A DNA stretch of 64,000 nucleotides, from assembly GCF_022808985.1 (NCBI RefSeq), contig NZ_JAKZFT010000014.1, positions 44,454 through 108,453 of the forward strand, given 5' to 3'. Made by a program: the position numbers and the translations under genes. Numbering within the stretch: the first letter of the stretch is position 1; every line of letters begins with the position of its first letter. This document shows, in pieces, positions 1 to 8,554 of the stretch. Below the pieces are notes generated by a model. It searched no databases. It was not told the origin of the DNA and was given only the letters and a program-made list of their open reading frames with translations. Origin of the DNA: Geotalea sp. SG265. Its GTDB lineage: Bacteria; Desulfobacterota; Desulfuromonadia; Geobacterales; Geobacteraceae.

Positions 1-1
1 C

Positions 2-553
2 AGATTGTTCAGTGAGTACAGTGTCCTGAACCATGAGCGGCTCGCCGGGCGGGACGATGTGATCAGACTGGGCTCACAACACTATTATCGCGTCGGTTTT
101 GACGGAAGAACGGCAAGTAATTCCTTTGGCGCCCATTATCTCAACTATGTGGCCATGGATGACAGCCATTGGACCGTGGAGTGCTTCATCAACCACGACC
201 GCCCCTTTGCCCGGGGATCCCTGTCTCTCTATGTGAAAGATGCCTACAACAGCTATGATGAAAGAAGGTTCGCCAGCGCCGGCACAACACAAGCCTATGG
301 GGAAAATCTGCTCAAGGTGGGGGCTTTGTACCGGCGCGTGCTGTTTGGATTTGTGGATATGAGACTCAAGGGGGACTATGCCAACAACACCGGCGGTCCG
401 GTTCACATGGATCTGTTCTCTGTCAGCGTCAATATGCAGATGACCTTGAGAAACATGAACATCTTCCTTTTTTCCCAGGTGAACTGGCAGGACCAGGGGA
501 ATTACAGCAATCGCAATGAACAGATCCGGCTGGAGCTGACCCGTTTCTTTTGA
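2..553 (+). CDS. Outer-membrane beta-barrel protein, C-terminal fragment
   Basis: The frame is open to the left edge, so this is the 3' end of a longer gene (about 183 codons visible). The protein has alternating polar/aromatic strands (for example YYRVGF, WTVECFINHD) and ends in Phe-Phe, as expected of a barrel inserted by the BAM machinery. Twenty bases later comes a lipoprotein propeller gene and then a multiheme cytochrome. By analogy with known porin-cytochrome conduits, it may be the channel of such a complex. The barrel call comes from composition and the terminal Phe. The conduit role is inferred from neighbours only. Confidence 0.6.
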   Translation, partial: RLFSEYSVLNHERLAGRDDVIRLGSQHYYRVGFDGRTASNSFGAHYLNYVAMDDSHWTVECFINHDRPFARGSLSLYVKDAYNSYDERRFASAGTTQAYGENLLKVGALYRRVLFGFVDMRLKGDYANNTGGPVHMDLFSVSVNMQMTLRNMNIFLFSQVNWQDQGNYSNRNEQIRLELTRFF

Positions 554-572
554 CTCAGGGAGAATAGCAGCG

Positions 573-1634
573 ATGACCTTCAATGGAGCCCGTATATGGA
601 TGATGGTCCCCCTGACCTGCTGCCTGTGGCTGACAGCCTGTGCATCATCGGGGATTACGGAAAATTCAGTGGGAAGACCACTGCAATGGCCCCAAAAGCC
701 CCTGGAGCCAAGGATACAGTGGGTGAAGGAGATCCGCGATTTTCGGGATGCGGGTATCAATACCGGTTTTTGGCAGCGCCTGGGTGACCTTCTGTTCGGC
801 AAGGGGCAAGGCCGCATCATCAGGCCATATGGGGTTTTATGTGATGAGAAGGACCGGCTTTTCATCGTCGATGCGGGGGGGGCTGTCGTTCATGTCATGG
901 ACATGAAAAACAAAGACTATTTCAGGATCGGCATCAAGGAGGGTCAATCTCTGCTGAAAATGCCCATAGCCATCACTGAAGATGAACAGGACAATCTCTA
1001 CATCACTGATGCGGCAGCGGCGACTGTCTACCGTTACAGCCTGAAAGAGAGAGAACTCACCCCCTGGTTGAACTTTCCACTGGGAAGACCAACCGGCATC
1101 GCTTTCAGCCGCAAGAAACAGTTGATCTACGTTACAGACACCAAGGCCCATCAGGTTGTCGCTTTCGGCCTCGACGGCAGGGAACGGTTGCGTATTGGGC
1201 TTCGGGGCGATGCTCCCGGGCAATTCAACTATCCCACCGATCTCTTTGTTGATAGGGGGGGGAATCTGCTGGTGACCGATGTTCTGAACTTCAGAATCCA
1301 GGTGTTTTCCGCTGAAGGGCACTTCTTGTCTGTAATGGGCACGGCAGGGGACTCTTCAGGCAGTTTTGCCAAGGCAAAGGGGGTGGCCACGGATAGCGAT
1401 GGCCATATCTACGTCAATGATGCCCTGCTGGATGCGGTACAGGTTTTTGACCGGTCCGGACGGCTCCTGCTGGATTTCGGCGGTAATGGCAGCGGAAAAG
1501 GGGAGTTCTGGATGCCGTCAGGCATCTACATCGACGGCAAAGACCGGATCTATGTGGCGGACACCTACAATCGTCGCGTTCAGGTCTTCAAATATCTGAA
1601 AGCAGCGGATCGGCAGAAGGATGGCAGTGAATGA
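573..1634 (+). CDS. NHL-repeat beta-propeller lipoprotein
   Basis: 353 aa. The N-terminus is a lipoprotein signal with lipobox LTAC (Cys about residue 23), so the mature protein is probably membrane-anchored on the periplasmic or outer face. The rest consists of repeated NHL/six-bladed propeller units: RPYGVLCDEKDRLFIVD, FNYPTDLFVDRGGNLLVTD and FWMPSGIYIDGKDRIYVAD share the pattern P-x-G/D-hhh-D-x-x-x-x-hhVxD. Its stop overlaps the start of the next cytochrome gene (ATGA), so the two are translationally coupled. NHL proteins usually act as protein-interaction scaffolds. A role in assembling or docking the neighbouring cytochrome/barrel is inference. Confidence 0.85.
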   Translation: MTFNGARIWMMVPLTCCLWLTACASSGITENSVGRPLQWPQKPLEPRIQWVKEIRDFRDAGINTGFWQRLGDLLFGKGQGRIIRPYGVLCDEKDRLFIVDAGGAVVHVMDMKNKDYFRIGIKEGQSLLKMPIAITEDEQDNLYITDAAAATVYRYSLKERELTPWLNFPLGRPTGIAFSRKKQLIYVTDTKAHQVVAFGLDGRERLRIGLRGDAPGQFNYPTDLFVDRGGNLLVTDVLNFRIQVFSAEGHFLSVMGTAGDSSGSFAKAKGVATDSDGHIYVNDALLDAVQVFDRSGRLLLDFGGNGSGKGEFWMPSGIYIDGKDRIYVADTYNRRVQVFKYLKAADRQKDGSE

Positions 1635-3373
1635 GCGGACGGAGCCTCGTAATAATGCTTGCAAGCCTGGTCACAACCATGCCATGGCAGGTGAATGAGG
1701 CACTGGCATCGGCAAGGGGAGTAAACGTGGCGGATACCCCCCATAACCTCTCCGTCTCAGGAAAAGGTGCTGAGGATAAAGGCAACGGGTCTCTTTACCA
1801 ATCCGCCAAAGAGGAACGCATCTGCATCTTCTGCCATGCCCCCCATCATGCCAATAGCGAGGGCCCTTTGTGGAGTCGCGGCATTTCAAGCGTGACCGCC
1901 TATATTCCCTATGCATCGCCGACTCTCAAGGCCAAACCAGGGCAACCCAGGGAGGCATCCCGTCTCTGCCTGAGCTGCCACGACGGCACCGTCGCCCTGG
2001 GAGCGCTAAATCCTTCTTTCAATCTGGATGAGGGGCTGCCGAACATGGGCAACAAACCTGAAGCCGAACCTGCCACGAAGACCAGCCTCGGCTGGGACCT
2101 CTCCGATGATCACCCCATCTCCTTCCTCTATTCTGCGGAACAAAATGGGGAGATCGCGGATCTGCCAACTATTGCCGCCGCCGGCATCAAGCTCTCGCAG
2201 GGGGCCTACCTGGAATGTACCTCTTGTCACAATCCCCATAACAACCAGAATGACAATTTCACCGTCATCAACAATCTGCCCCAGGAAAACCCGGGCACGC
2301 CGCTCTGTACAACCTGCCATAGAAAGACTGGCTGGCTCGACGACAGCAGTCATCGAACCGGCGGGACGAGGGATAGCGCCAATGGTCCCAGAATCGCCCA
2401 GTGGGGGTGCATCAACTGCCACCTGCCCCACAATGCACCCGGTGCAGCCCATCTGCTGAAAAGTGCCGTGCCCGCCGCCAACTGCTACCAGCCCGAGGAA
2501 GTGGGCAGTTGTCATAACGGCAAAAATAATGATGGCAATATCGCCGCGCTTTTCAGAAAGCCTTATACCCATGCACTCTTTTCGGAGAGTGGCGTCCACG
2601 TGCAAACGGAAACGCTTCCCGCCAGGATACGGCATGTGGAGTGTGCGGACTGCCACGATCCACATCAGGCCAGTTACCAGGGAGTTCCACTGGGTTCGGC
2701 GGATCCGGCAGTGCCGCCAGCCTCCATGGCACCGGCCATCAACGGCCCTTTACGAGGCGCAAGGGGGGTAGACGAATGGGGCAAGACTGAGGTTACACCG
2801 GCAACGGCCGAATATCAGGTTTGCTACAAGTGTCACGCCTACACCAATGCCGTTTTCGCCAAATACGGGGACCGGCCGGTGCGACAGTGGGATAATCCGG
2901 ACCAGAGCGCCCGTTTCTCGACCGCTAATCAATCCTATCACCCGGTCACCGGCAACCGGAGAGGAACGGGGAGAAGCCTGCTCGTCCAGTACCAGTTCAC
3001 CATGACCCGCATTTATTGCGCTGACTGCCACAGCCCCATGGGTGCCGATGAGAAACACATGCTGCGGGAGAGAAACAGCGACACCTTCCCCGCCATGGAT
3101 CAGACCTATCCCCTCTGCTTCCGCTGCCATGATGCCGAATACCTGTTGAACCCGATGCGTCCCCCTAATGCTCCGTCTGTTGCCCTGCACAAGGCCCATG
3201 TGCTTGACCATCTAGGCAAGGAGGCTCCCTGTTCTGCCTGCCATGATCCCCATGGAGTGGCAGCAAATGAGTACCTTATCAACTTCGACACCCGGTACGC
3301 AGGACTGACGCCGTCCTTCGCCTCGAGAAGCTGTTCGGTAAGCTGCCACGGCAGCAACCCCCGCAGTTATTAA
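1631..3373 (+). CDS. Multiheme c-type cytochrome (about 10 CXXCH)
   Basis: 580 aa with an N-terminal signal peptide. Ten canonical CXXCH haem sites can be read: CIFCH, CLSCH, CTSCH, CTTCH, CINCH, CADCH, CYKCH, CADCH, CFRCH and CSACH. There is also a C-terminal CSVSCH (CX3CH) and a spaced CYQPEEVGSCH. The N-terminal third (CIFCHAPHH, LWSRG, SRLCLSCHDG) matches the pattern of the two small tetraheme proteins at 7.7 and 13.4 kb, so they share a doubled-CXXCH family fold. The start overlaps the stop of the NHL lipoprotein gene. Likely a periplasmic or outer-surface electron carrier. Redox partner and terminal acceptor cannot be told from sequence. Confidence 0.92.
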   Translation: MSGRSLVIMLASLVTTMPWQVNEALASARGVNVADTPHNLSVSGKGAEDKGNGSLYQSAKEERICIFCHAPHHANSEGPLWSRGISSVTAYIPYASPTLKAKPGQPREASRLCLSCHDGTVALGALNPSFNLDEGLPNMGNKPEAEPATKTSLGWDLSDDHPISFLYSAEQNGEIADLPTIAAAGIKLSQGAYLECTSCHNPHNNQNDNFTVINNLPQENPGTPLCTTCHRKTGWLDDSSHRTGGTRDSANGPRIAQWGCINCHLPHNAPGAAHLLKSAVPAANCYQPEEVGSCHNGKNNDGNIAALFRKPYTHALFSESGVHVQTETLPARIRHVECADCHDPHQASYQGVPLGSADPAVPPASMAPAINGPLRGARGVDEWGKTEVTPATAEYQVCYKCHAYTNAVFAKYGDRPVRQWDNPDQSARFSTANQSYHPVTGNRRGTGRSLLVQYQFTMTRIYCADCHSPMGADEKHMLRERNSDTFPAMDQTYPLCFRCHDAEYLLNPMRPPNAPSVALHKAHVLDHLGKEAPCSACHDPHGVAANEYLINFDTRYAGLTPSFASRSCSVSCHGSNPRSY

Positions 3374-3400
3374 CCATACCATCAACACAAGGAGGGGCAC

Positions 3401-4282
3401 ATGAAGAACATATTGCGCATTGCAGCTGTTTTCCTGGTTTTCCTGTTCCTGCTCCCCTCGGCAGTCTCTTCCACACACTCCGAGAAGCCGGTGATACGCT
3501 TTGGGGTCAACCTCCAGTACAACCCGATCAGTATGTACAAGCGCTATCAACCACTGATGGATTACCTGACCCAGAATACCCCCTATCGGTTTGAACTGAA
3601 AATCAGCCGCGACTACCTGGAATGCTTACGGTACCTGAAGTACAACACCACCCAGATCAGCTTCCTCGGTGATATCGCCTTCGTGGAGGCGCGGCTTCGG
3701 TTCGGAGCCATCCCCATCCTGAAACCATTGGGTGAGGATGGCCGTCCTGCATATCGGAGTGCCATCGTAGTCTCCAGCTCTTCATCGCTTCATTCCCTGC
3801 AGGACCTCAAGGGAAAGAAGGTTGCCTTTGGCAACCTGCACTCCACCTCGGGAAACCTTTTCCCACGCTACATGCTGCTGAACAAAAGGGTTTACCTCCA
3901 GGAACTGGGCGGTTTTACAAACTTCAGCAACCATGATGAAGTGGCCAAGGCTGTGCTGAGGGGGGATTATGACGCCGGAGCAGTCAATGACACAACCGCC
4001 GACAAATACAGCGCCTCCGGCTTGCGCGTGTTGGCCTATTCCGACCCTATCCCCACCTCCCCCATTGTCGTCAGAAGCGATGCACCGAAGGCTCTGACAA
4101 AGGCGGTTACCGACGCCCTGCTCAAGCTGGACCGGAATAATCCCACCCACGAAAAACTCATGGCCAGTTGGGATGATTCCTTAAAAAATGGTTTCACCAC
4201 GGCGAGCTTGTCCGACTACCGGCTCATCTCGCGCATGTTCAAGACTATCCCCTACAGCTGCGGCAAGGGCTGCCACAGATGA
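3401..4282 (+). CDS. PhnD-like periplasmic binding protein with C-terminal CX3CH
   Basis: 293 aa with an N-terminal signal peptide. The body fits the PhnD/transferrin-like type 2 periplasmic binding fold: FGVNLQYNP near the mature start, then LKGKKVAFGNLHSTSGN and YDAGAVNDTTAD. There is a good ribosome site (aaggagggg). No ABC permease or ATPase follows. The stop overlaps the start of a sensor kinase by four bases, so the protein more likely presents a ligand (an oxyanion or phosphonate-like molecule is possible) to the kinase than feeds a transporter. The C-terminus ends CGKGCHR, an unexpected CX3CH motif that could bind haem or be fortuitous. Fold call firm; ligand unknown. Confidence 0.8.
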   Translation: MKNILRIAAVFLVFLFLLPSAVSSTHSEKPVIRFGVNLQYNPISMYKRYQPLMDYLTQNTPYRFELKISRDYLECLRYLKYNTTQISFLGDIAFVEARLRFGAIPILKPLGEDGRPAYRSAIVVSSSSSLHSLQDLKGKKVAFGNLHSTSGNLFPRYMLLNKRVYLQELGGFTNFSNHDEVAKAVLRGDYDAGAVNDTTADKYSASGLRVLAYSDPIPTSPIVVRSDAPKALTKAVTDALLKLDRNNPTHEKLMASWDDSLKNGFTTASLSDYRLISRMFKTIPYSCGKGCHR

Positions 4283-5739
4283 AGACCCACTTCGTCTTCA
4301 GCCTGAAAACGAAATTTGTTCTGGCAGCGGCAATGATTGTCGCCATTACCTCCTTTACCGGCGGAAGCTGGTTCTTGCGCATGGAAGAGCAGGCGATGAC
4401 GGAAAAACTGCAAAGCGGCGGCAGGCTGGTTCTTTCTTCGGTGAAAGTCCCGGTCATCAACACCATTATCAACGAAGAACTGGGCTCCCGCGACCCCACC
4501 GGTTTTCTCGATGACATCCTGGCGGACATCATGGCCAATCCCCAGTTCACCACCGAGTATGCATTCATCATCGATGCACAGGGCAAAGTCATCGCCCACA
4601 ACCGGATGGGGGAATATGGCAAAATCTATCGAGATCCATTCACCATGGCAGCCCTGGCTGATGATGATTACCGCATGGTAACCATTCCGGCCACCAAGGG
4701 AAGGGCGCCCGTGCTGCACATGGCCCTCCCCCTAAAAATCTACGGCAAGAGCTGGGGAGTGCTGCAAGTGGGCTTCTCCCTTGCTCCTTTGCAGGCCAAG
4801 CTCAAGGCCATGAAGCGCACCATCTGGTGGTTCTCACTATGTTTTTTTCTCATCGGCACGAGCATCTTCTACCTGATCGGCCTTACAATGACCAAACCAT
4901 TGCAGCATCTTTCACTGGCCATGGCCGAGATAACCCATGAATCCATGGCAACAGCCCCCTCCGGCCAGCGGCGTGACGAGATAGGCCTGTTGCAGAGAAG
5001 CTTCAATGCCATGATTGAGCGCCTGCAACAGAGCGAAGCCGAGCGGCACAAGGCGATCGACTCCCTTGTGCAAAGCGAGAAACTTGCCATGACGGGCAAG
5101 CTGGTGGCAGGGGTCGCCCACGAGGTGAACAATCCATTGGCAGCTATTGCCACCTGCCTGTACAACTTGGAAATGAGGGTGTCGGAGGAAATGCGCTGGG
5201 ACCTGGATATTGTCAAGCAGGGCTTCAACCGGATCGGCAACATCGTCAAGCAGCTCTCCGATTTGAGCAGCGCCGCCAGGCTTGACCTGCATCCTGTAGC
5301 CAGCGATCTGTTTTTTCATGAGGCCACTTCCTTTGCCCGCATGGCCCTCAGAAAATACCCGGTCACTCTGAGTGCTGCCGATGGTTGTGTCCCGCAGCTC
5401 TTGATCCCCATGGACAGGGGAAAGATCCATCAGGTCATGCTCAATCTGCTTGTCAATGCCGCCGACGCCTCGCCCCCTGATGGCAACATTCATTTCGCCA
5501 CCTTTGTGGCGGATGATCGGTTTTGTTTTTCCATCACCGATCAGGGTAGCGGCATTAGCGACCATAACCGGGAAAAGATCTTCGAGCTCTTCTACTCCAC
5601 CAAGGGGGCCGGATCTGGCAGTGGCATCGGTCTGGCCATCTGCAAGGCCATCATTGACATGCACCAGGGAAGCATCGAATTTGAAAGCGGGCCGAGCGGT
5701 ACGGTATTTACCGTCGCCATTCCGTTGCACAAGGAATAA
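4279..5739 (+). CDS. Membrane histidine kinase with Cache sensor
   Basis: 486 aa. TM1 is about residues 12-33. A periplasmic single-Cache-like domain (about 35-178, with YAFIIDAQGKVIAHN) is followed by TM2 (about 182-204) and a HAMP linker. HisKA has the phospho-acceptor His281 in VAGVAHEVNNPLAA. The HATPase_c domain has an N-box (LLVNAADASP) and G-boxes (DQGSGI, GSGIGLAICK). It overlaps the PhnD-like gene upstream and lies four bases before the response-regulator start. The three genes read as one signalling module in which the binding protein could modulate the Cache domain. The signal is unknown. Confidence 0.92.
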   Translation: MKTHFVFSLKTKFVLAAAMIVAITSFTGGSWFLRMEEQAMTEKLQSGGRLVLSSVKVPVINTIINEELGSRDPTGFLDDILADIMANPQFTTEYAFIIDAQGKVIAHNRMGEYGKIYRDPFTMAALADDDYRMVTIPATKGRAPVLHMALPLKIYGKSWGVLQVGFSLAPLQAKLKAMKRTIWWFSLCFFLIGTSIFYLIGLTMTKPLQHLSLAMAEITHESMATAPSGQRRDEIGLLQRSFNAMIERLQQSEAERHKAIDSLVQSEKLAMTGKLVAGVAHEVNNPLAAIATCLYNLEMRVSEEMRWDLDIVKQGFNRIGNIVKQLSDLSSAARLDLHPVASDLFFHEATSFARMALRKYPVTLSAADGCVPQLLIPMDRGKIHQVMLNLLVNAADASPPDGNIHFATFVADDRFCFSITDQGSGISDHNREKIFELFYSTKGAGSGSGIGLAICKAIIDMHQGSIEFESGPSGTVFTVAIPLHKE

Positions 5740-5743
5740 CACC

Positions 5744-7099
5744 ATGGAAATTCGGGTTCTTATTGTTGACGATGAACCGCTCTTGGGGGCGCCTCTGAAG
5801 CGGTCTCTGGAGGGTGCCGGCTACCAGGTAACCATTGCCCGGAACGGTGCCGAGGCACTGCGAACCATCTCCGGCAGCAGCTTTGATCTGTTGTTGCAGG
5901 ATCTTGGGCTGCCGGACGCCGATGGCCTTGAGATCATGGCTGAGATTCTGGGCAGAATTCCGTGTTGCCGGGCATTGGTCATGACCGGCCATGGCACCAT
6001 TGAAAAAGCTGTGGCCGCAATGAAAATCGGCGCCTGTGACTTCCTTACCAAACCCTTTGCCATGGAGAGTCTTTTTCAGAAACTGCAGCGTATTACCGAC
6101 CTGCGACAGATTGAACACCAGGTGGACCTGATGGATCTGGAGCAAACCTTCCACAAAAGTTGCGTCACCCGCAGTCCCATCATGAAAGAGATATTGCACA
6201 CGGCCGCCGTTGTCGCCACCACCGATGCCACAGTTCTGCTTTTAGGAGAAAGCGGCACCGGCAAGGACCTGTTGGCAGACATCATTCATCAAACCAGCAG
6301 AAGAAGCAGCAAAACATTTATTAAGGTTAATTGCGCCGCCATTCCCGAGTCACTGTTCGAAAGCGAACTGTTTGGTGTGGATCGAGGCGCCTTTACCGGA
6401 GCCGAAAGGAGCCGTAGCGGTCGAATCGAAGAGGCAGACCAAGGGACGCTGTTTCTGGATGAGATCGGGGAGTTGCCCCTTTTCCTGCAGGGCAAATTTC
6501 TGCGGGTGCTGGGAGAGAAGAGGATTTACCGGATCGGCGGCAGCAGGGAATATTCCGTAGATTTCCGTCTCATTGCAGCAACCAATAAGAACCTTCTCCA
6601 GCTGATCGCTTCACATGCCTTTCGGGAAGACCTCTATTTCCGCATCAATGTAGTACCGATTACCGTTCCCCCCTTAAGGAACAGGATCGAGGACATCCCG
6701 CTTCTCATTGCCTATTTTGAAAAGACGTTCTCCAATCAGGACCCAACCCGAAAAAAGCCGATCTTTTCCCCAGAGGCCTTGGAGATGCTTTGCAAGTACC
6801 ATTTCCCGGGCAACGTCAGAGAGTTGCGCAACATGATCGAGCAGTTGTTCATTCTCTACCCGGGTAGCAACATCAAACCCCACCACCTTTCCCTTTCCAT
6901 GCAGAACCCTGTCATGGCTGACCGTCTAGGAGAAGGCATCAGCATTGGCAAACCGCTGCGGGATGCGGTTGCTGACTTCGAAAATCGCTACATTGAAAAG
7001 GTCATGGAAAGCGTAGGTGGTCACAAATCAAAATCCGCCAGCATTCTCGGCCTTTCCCGTAAAGTACTGTGGGAAAGGTTGAAAAAAACGCGATCCTGA
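5744..7099 (+). CDS. NtrC-family sigma-54-dependent response regulator
   Basis: 451 aa from the ATG at 5744; the frame is open further upstream but only inside the kinase gene. The receiver domain has the acidic pair D9/D10 and phospho-acceptor D53 (LLLQDLGLPD). The AAA+ domain has Walker A GESGTGKD, the sigma-54 contact loop GAFTGA, Walker B TLFLDEIGELP and an arginine-rich sensor region. The C-terminal Fis-type helix-turn-helix includes SASILGLSRKVLWERLKK. It is the cognate regulator of the upstream kinase by position. A strong -24/-12 promoter lies 84 bases after its stop, so downstream cytochrome genes are the obvious targets. Confidence 0.95.
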   Translation: MEIRVLIVDDEPLLGAPLKRSLEGAGYQVTIARNGAEALRTISGSSFDLLLQDLGLPDADGLEIMAEILGRIPCCRALVMTGHGTIEKAVAAMKIGACDFLTKPFAMESLFQKLQRITDLRQIEHQVDLMDLEQTFHKSCVTRSPIMKEILHTAAVVATTDATVLLLGESGTGKDLLADIIHQTSRRSSKTFIKVNCAAIPESLFESELFGVDRGAFTGAERSRSGRIEEADQGTLFLDEIGELPLFLQGKFLRVLGEKRIYRIGGSREYSVDFRLIAATNKNLLQLIASHAFREDLYFRINVVPITVPPLRNRIEDIPLLIAYFEKTFSNQDPTRKKPIFSPEALEMLCKYHFPGNVRELRNMIEQLFILYPGSNIKPHHLSLSMQNPVMADRLGEGISIGKPLRDAVADFENRYIEKVMESVGGHKSKSASILGLSRKVLWERLKKTRS

Positions 7100-7182
7100 T
7101 CTCCCTATCACCCTGCCTCACCATCGGCCTGACCGAATCTCGCATCACCCACCCCTACATTAATTTATTTATTTTAATTATT

Positions 7183-7198
7183 TGGCACCAATAATGCT
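7183..7198 (+). promoter_or_regulatory. Sigma-54 (-24/-12) promoter
   Basis: TGGCAC-caata-ATGCT matches the sigma-54 consensus TGGCAC-N5-TTGC(A/T) at every invariant base (GG and GC in exact register), with one change, T to A, at the first T of TTGC. The flanking 7160-7182 is AT-rich. It lies directly after an NtrC-family gene and 27 bases before the ORF at 7225. I see no clear upstream activator palindrome between 7100 and 7180. Confidence 0.8.
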
Positions 7199-7224
7199 CC
7201 CTTCTTCGTACGAACTGCTACGGG

Positions 7225-7500
7225 ATGGGACATATGATGAGAAAAAGACTTGTACACAGCTCGAAATTGGAGATCCGCACCAGCACTTACCACATTGCTG
7301 TCTATGCCTACGGTAATGGCCGACATTCGGCAGAAACGCAACTGGCAGACAGCACCATGATCATCAATGATGCTGATTCACTGGAAGAGGTGCTCGCGGT
7401 CCACAAGAATATTCTGTCACTGGCTGTTCAGGCCCGTGAAATAAGGCAGCAGACAAGAAATGCTTGGGGATGGAGATTTTTTAAATCTTCGAGAAAATAA
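7225..7500 (+). CDS. Small protein of unknown function
   Basis: 91 aa from the ATG at 7225; an alternative start is 7234. It starts just downstream of the sigma-54 promoter, so expression is likely under the adjacent NtrC-type regulator. Basic at both ends, with a soluble mixed alpha/beta pattern and a helix rich in charged residues (AREIRQQTRN). There is no signal peptide, haem motif or recognisable domain. Its position between the regulator and the cytochrome genes suggests a regulatory or accessory job, but nothing in the sequence names it. Confidence 0.6.
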   Translation: MGHMMRKRLVHSSKLEIRTSTYHIAVYAYGNGRHSAETQLADSTMIINDADSLEEVLAVHKNILSLAVQAREIRQQTRNAWGWRFFKSSRK

Positions 7501-7516
7501 GACGTTATTTCGCCGC

Positions 7517-7540
7517 CAGTGTTACAGCAGCGTAACACTG
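7517..7540. promoter_or_regulatory. Perfect 9-bp inverted repeat before the tetraheme cytochrome
   Basis: CAGTGTTAC, six bases, GTAACACTG. The arms are perfect and extend partly further (CC...GG). No T-run follows, so it is unlikely to be an intrinsic terminator. It lies between the small ORF and the cytochrome gene and could be a protein-binding site or an mRNA processing/stability hairpin. Confidence 0.5.
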
Positions 7541-7695
7541 CCTGGCTTCCTTAGAAGAAGGTCTCGTGCAGTTTTCCATTTTTAAGTTCGGGAGAGGAGG
7601 TGATGATGGATACAACCAGAAACAAAAGACAGCAGAAAAGATGGGAAAACCTGACGCCACAGAATCCAATCAAGATCACAAAAGGAGATAACAAA

Positions 7696-8511
7696 ATGAA
7701 GAAGAAAAACCTATTGGCACTGCTCAGTCTTACCGCAGTCGTAACCGCCACTACGGCAACCGCTTTGGCCTTTACCGCTCCAGGCGGGGGTGTATATGGG
7801 TCCAAGCATGACATCAATGCTTACGCCAAGATCTATAACGGGGTTCCCTCCGCAATTTCCGGTGATGAGCAGGAGCGAACCTGCGCCTTCTGTCATACTC
7901 CTCACCATGCTTTTGATCCAGCAGCGAACAATGCCGATTACCTCCCCCTCTGGTCCCACGACCTCACTGAAAAAAACTATACACCTTATATCAGTGACAC
8001 CCTTCAGGCAGCCATCGGCGATCCCCTCATCGGCCCATCCCGTCTTTGTATGAGCTGCCATGATGGGGTCGTTGCCATTGACACCCATTACCGGAAGTCC
8101 ACCGATACCCTCAACCCGGCACAACTGACCGGCGATATCTTCTCTGACTCCGACGCTGAACATGGAGCAGTGGGCGCCGGAGACAGCCTCATCGGTGACC
8201 ACCCGATCGGGTTCAACTATCTGGATGCCATGAATGCCGACAAGGCGGCCGGAAACAAACTGGCACAGGGCATCAGGGATATAAGCACCCCCTTCAACGG
8301 CAATCCCGCCGGCGTGACAATCAAGGATACGCTGCATCTTGGCACGACCATGACCTGCGCCACATGCCATGACGTTCATAATAAGGACAACGTTGCCAGC
8401 AAAACAGGTAGCGCCCTTGATAACACCGGCGGCACCGAAACCGGCTTCAATTATTTCGTCTATGCACCACAACAGCGGTCGCAACTGTGCACCACCTGTC
8501 ACAACAAATAG
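7696..8511 (+). CDS. Tetraheme c-type cytochrome (doubled CXXCH family)
   Basis: 271 aa from the ATG at 7696, chosen because aaaggaga precedes it and a clean signal peptide (MKKKNLLALLSLT...ALA) follows. The frame is open further upstream to 7600. Four haem motifs: CAFCH, CMSCH, CATCH and CTTCH at the C-terminus. The spacing and words SKHDINAYA, FCHTPHHA, LWSHDLT, GPSRLCMSCHDG, GDHPIGF and MTCATCHDVHN recur in the gene at 13397, so the two are paralogues. It is 43 bases upstream of the giant cytochrome and probably co-transcribed with it. Likely a secreted periplasmic electron carrier. Confidence 0.92.
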   Translation: MKKKNLLALLSLTAVVTATTATALAFTAPGGGVYGSKHDINAYAKIYNGVPSAISGDEQERTCAFCHTPHHAFDPAANNADYLPLWSHDLTEKNYTPYISDTLQAAIGDPLIGPSRLCMSCHDGVVAIDTHYRKSTDTLNPAQLTGDIFSDSDAEHGAVGAGDSLIGDHPIGFNYLDAMNADKAAGNKLAQGIRDISTPFNGNPAGVTIKDTLHLGTTMTCATCHDVHNKDNVASKTGSALDNTGGTETGFNYFVYAPQQRSQLCTTCHNK

Positions 8512-8554
8512 GAGCACCTAACCCATTCACAGAATCCCAAGCAAGGAGAATCCA

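Noticed and set aside
7517..7540. Inverted repeat as a terminator
   Set aside because: The stem is strong but no T-run follows on either strand, so it is listed as a possible binding or stability element instead.
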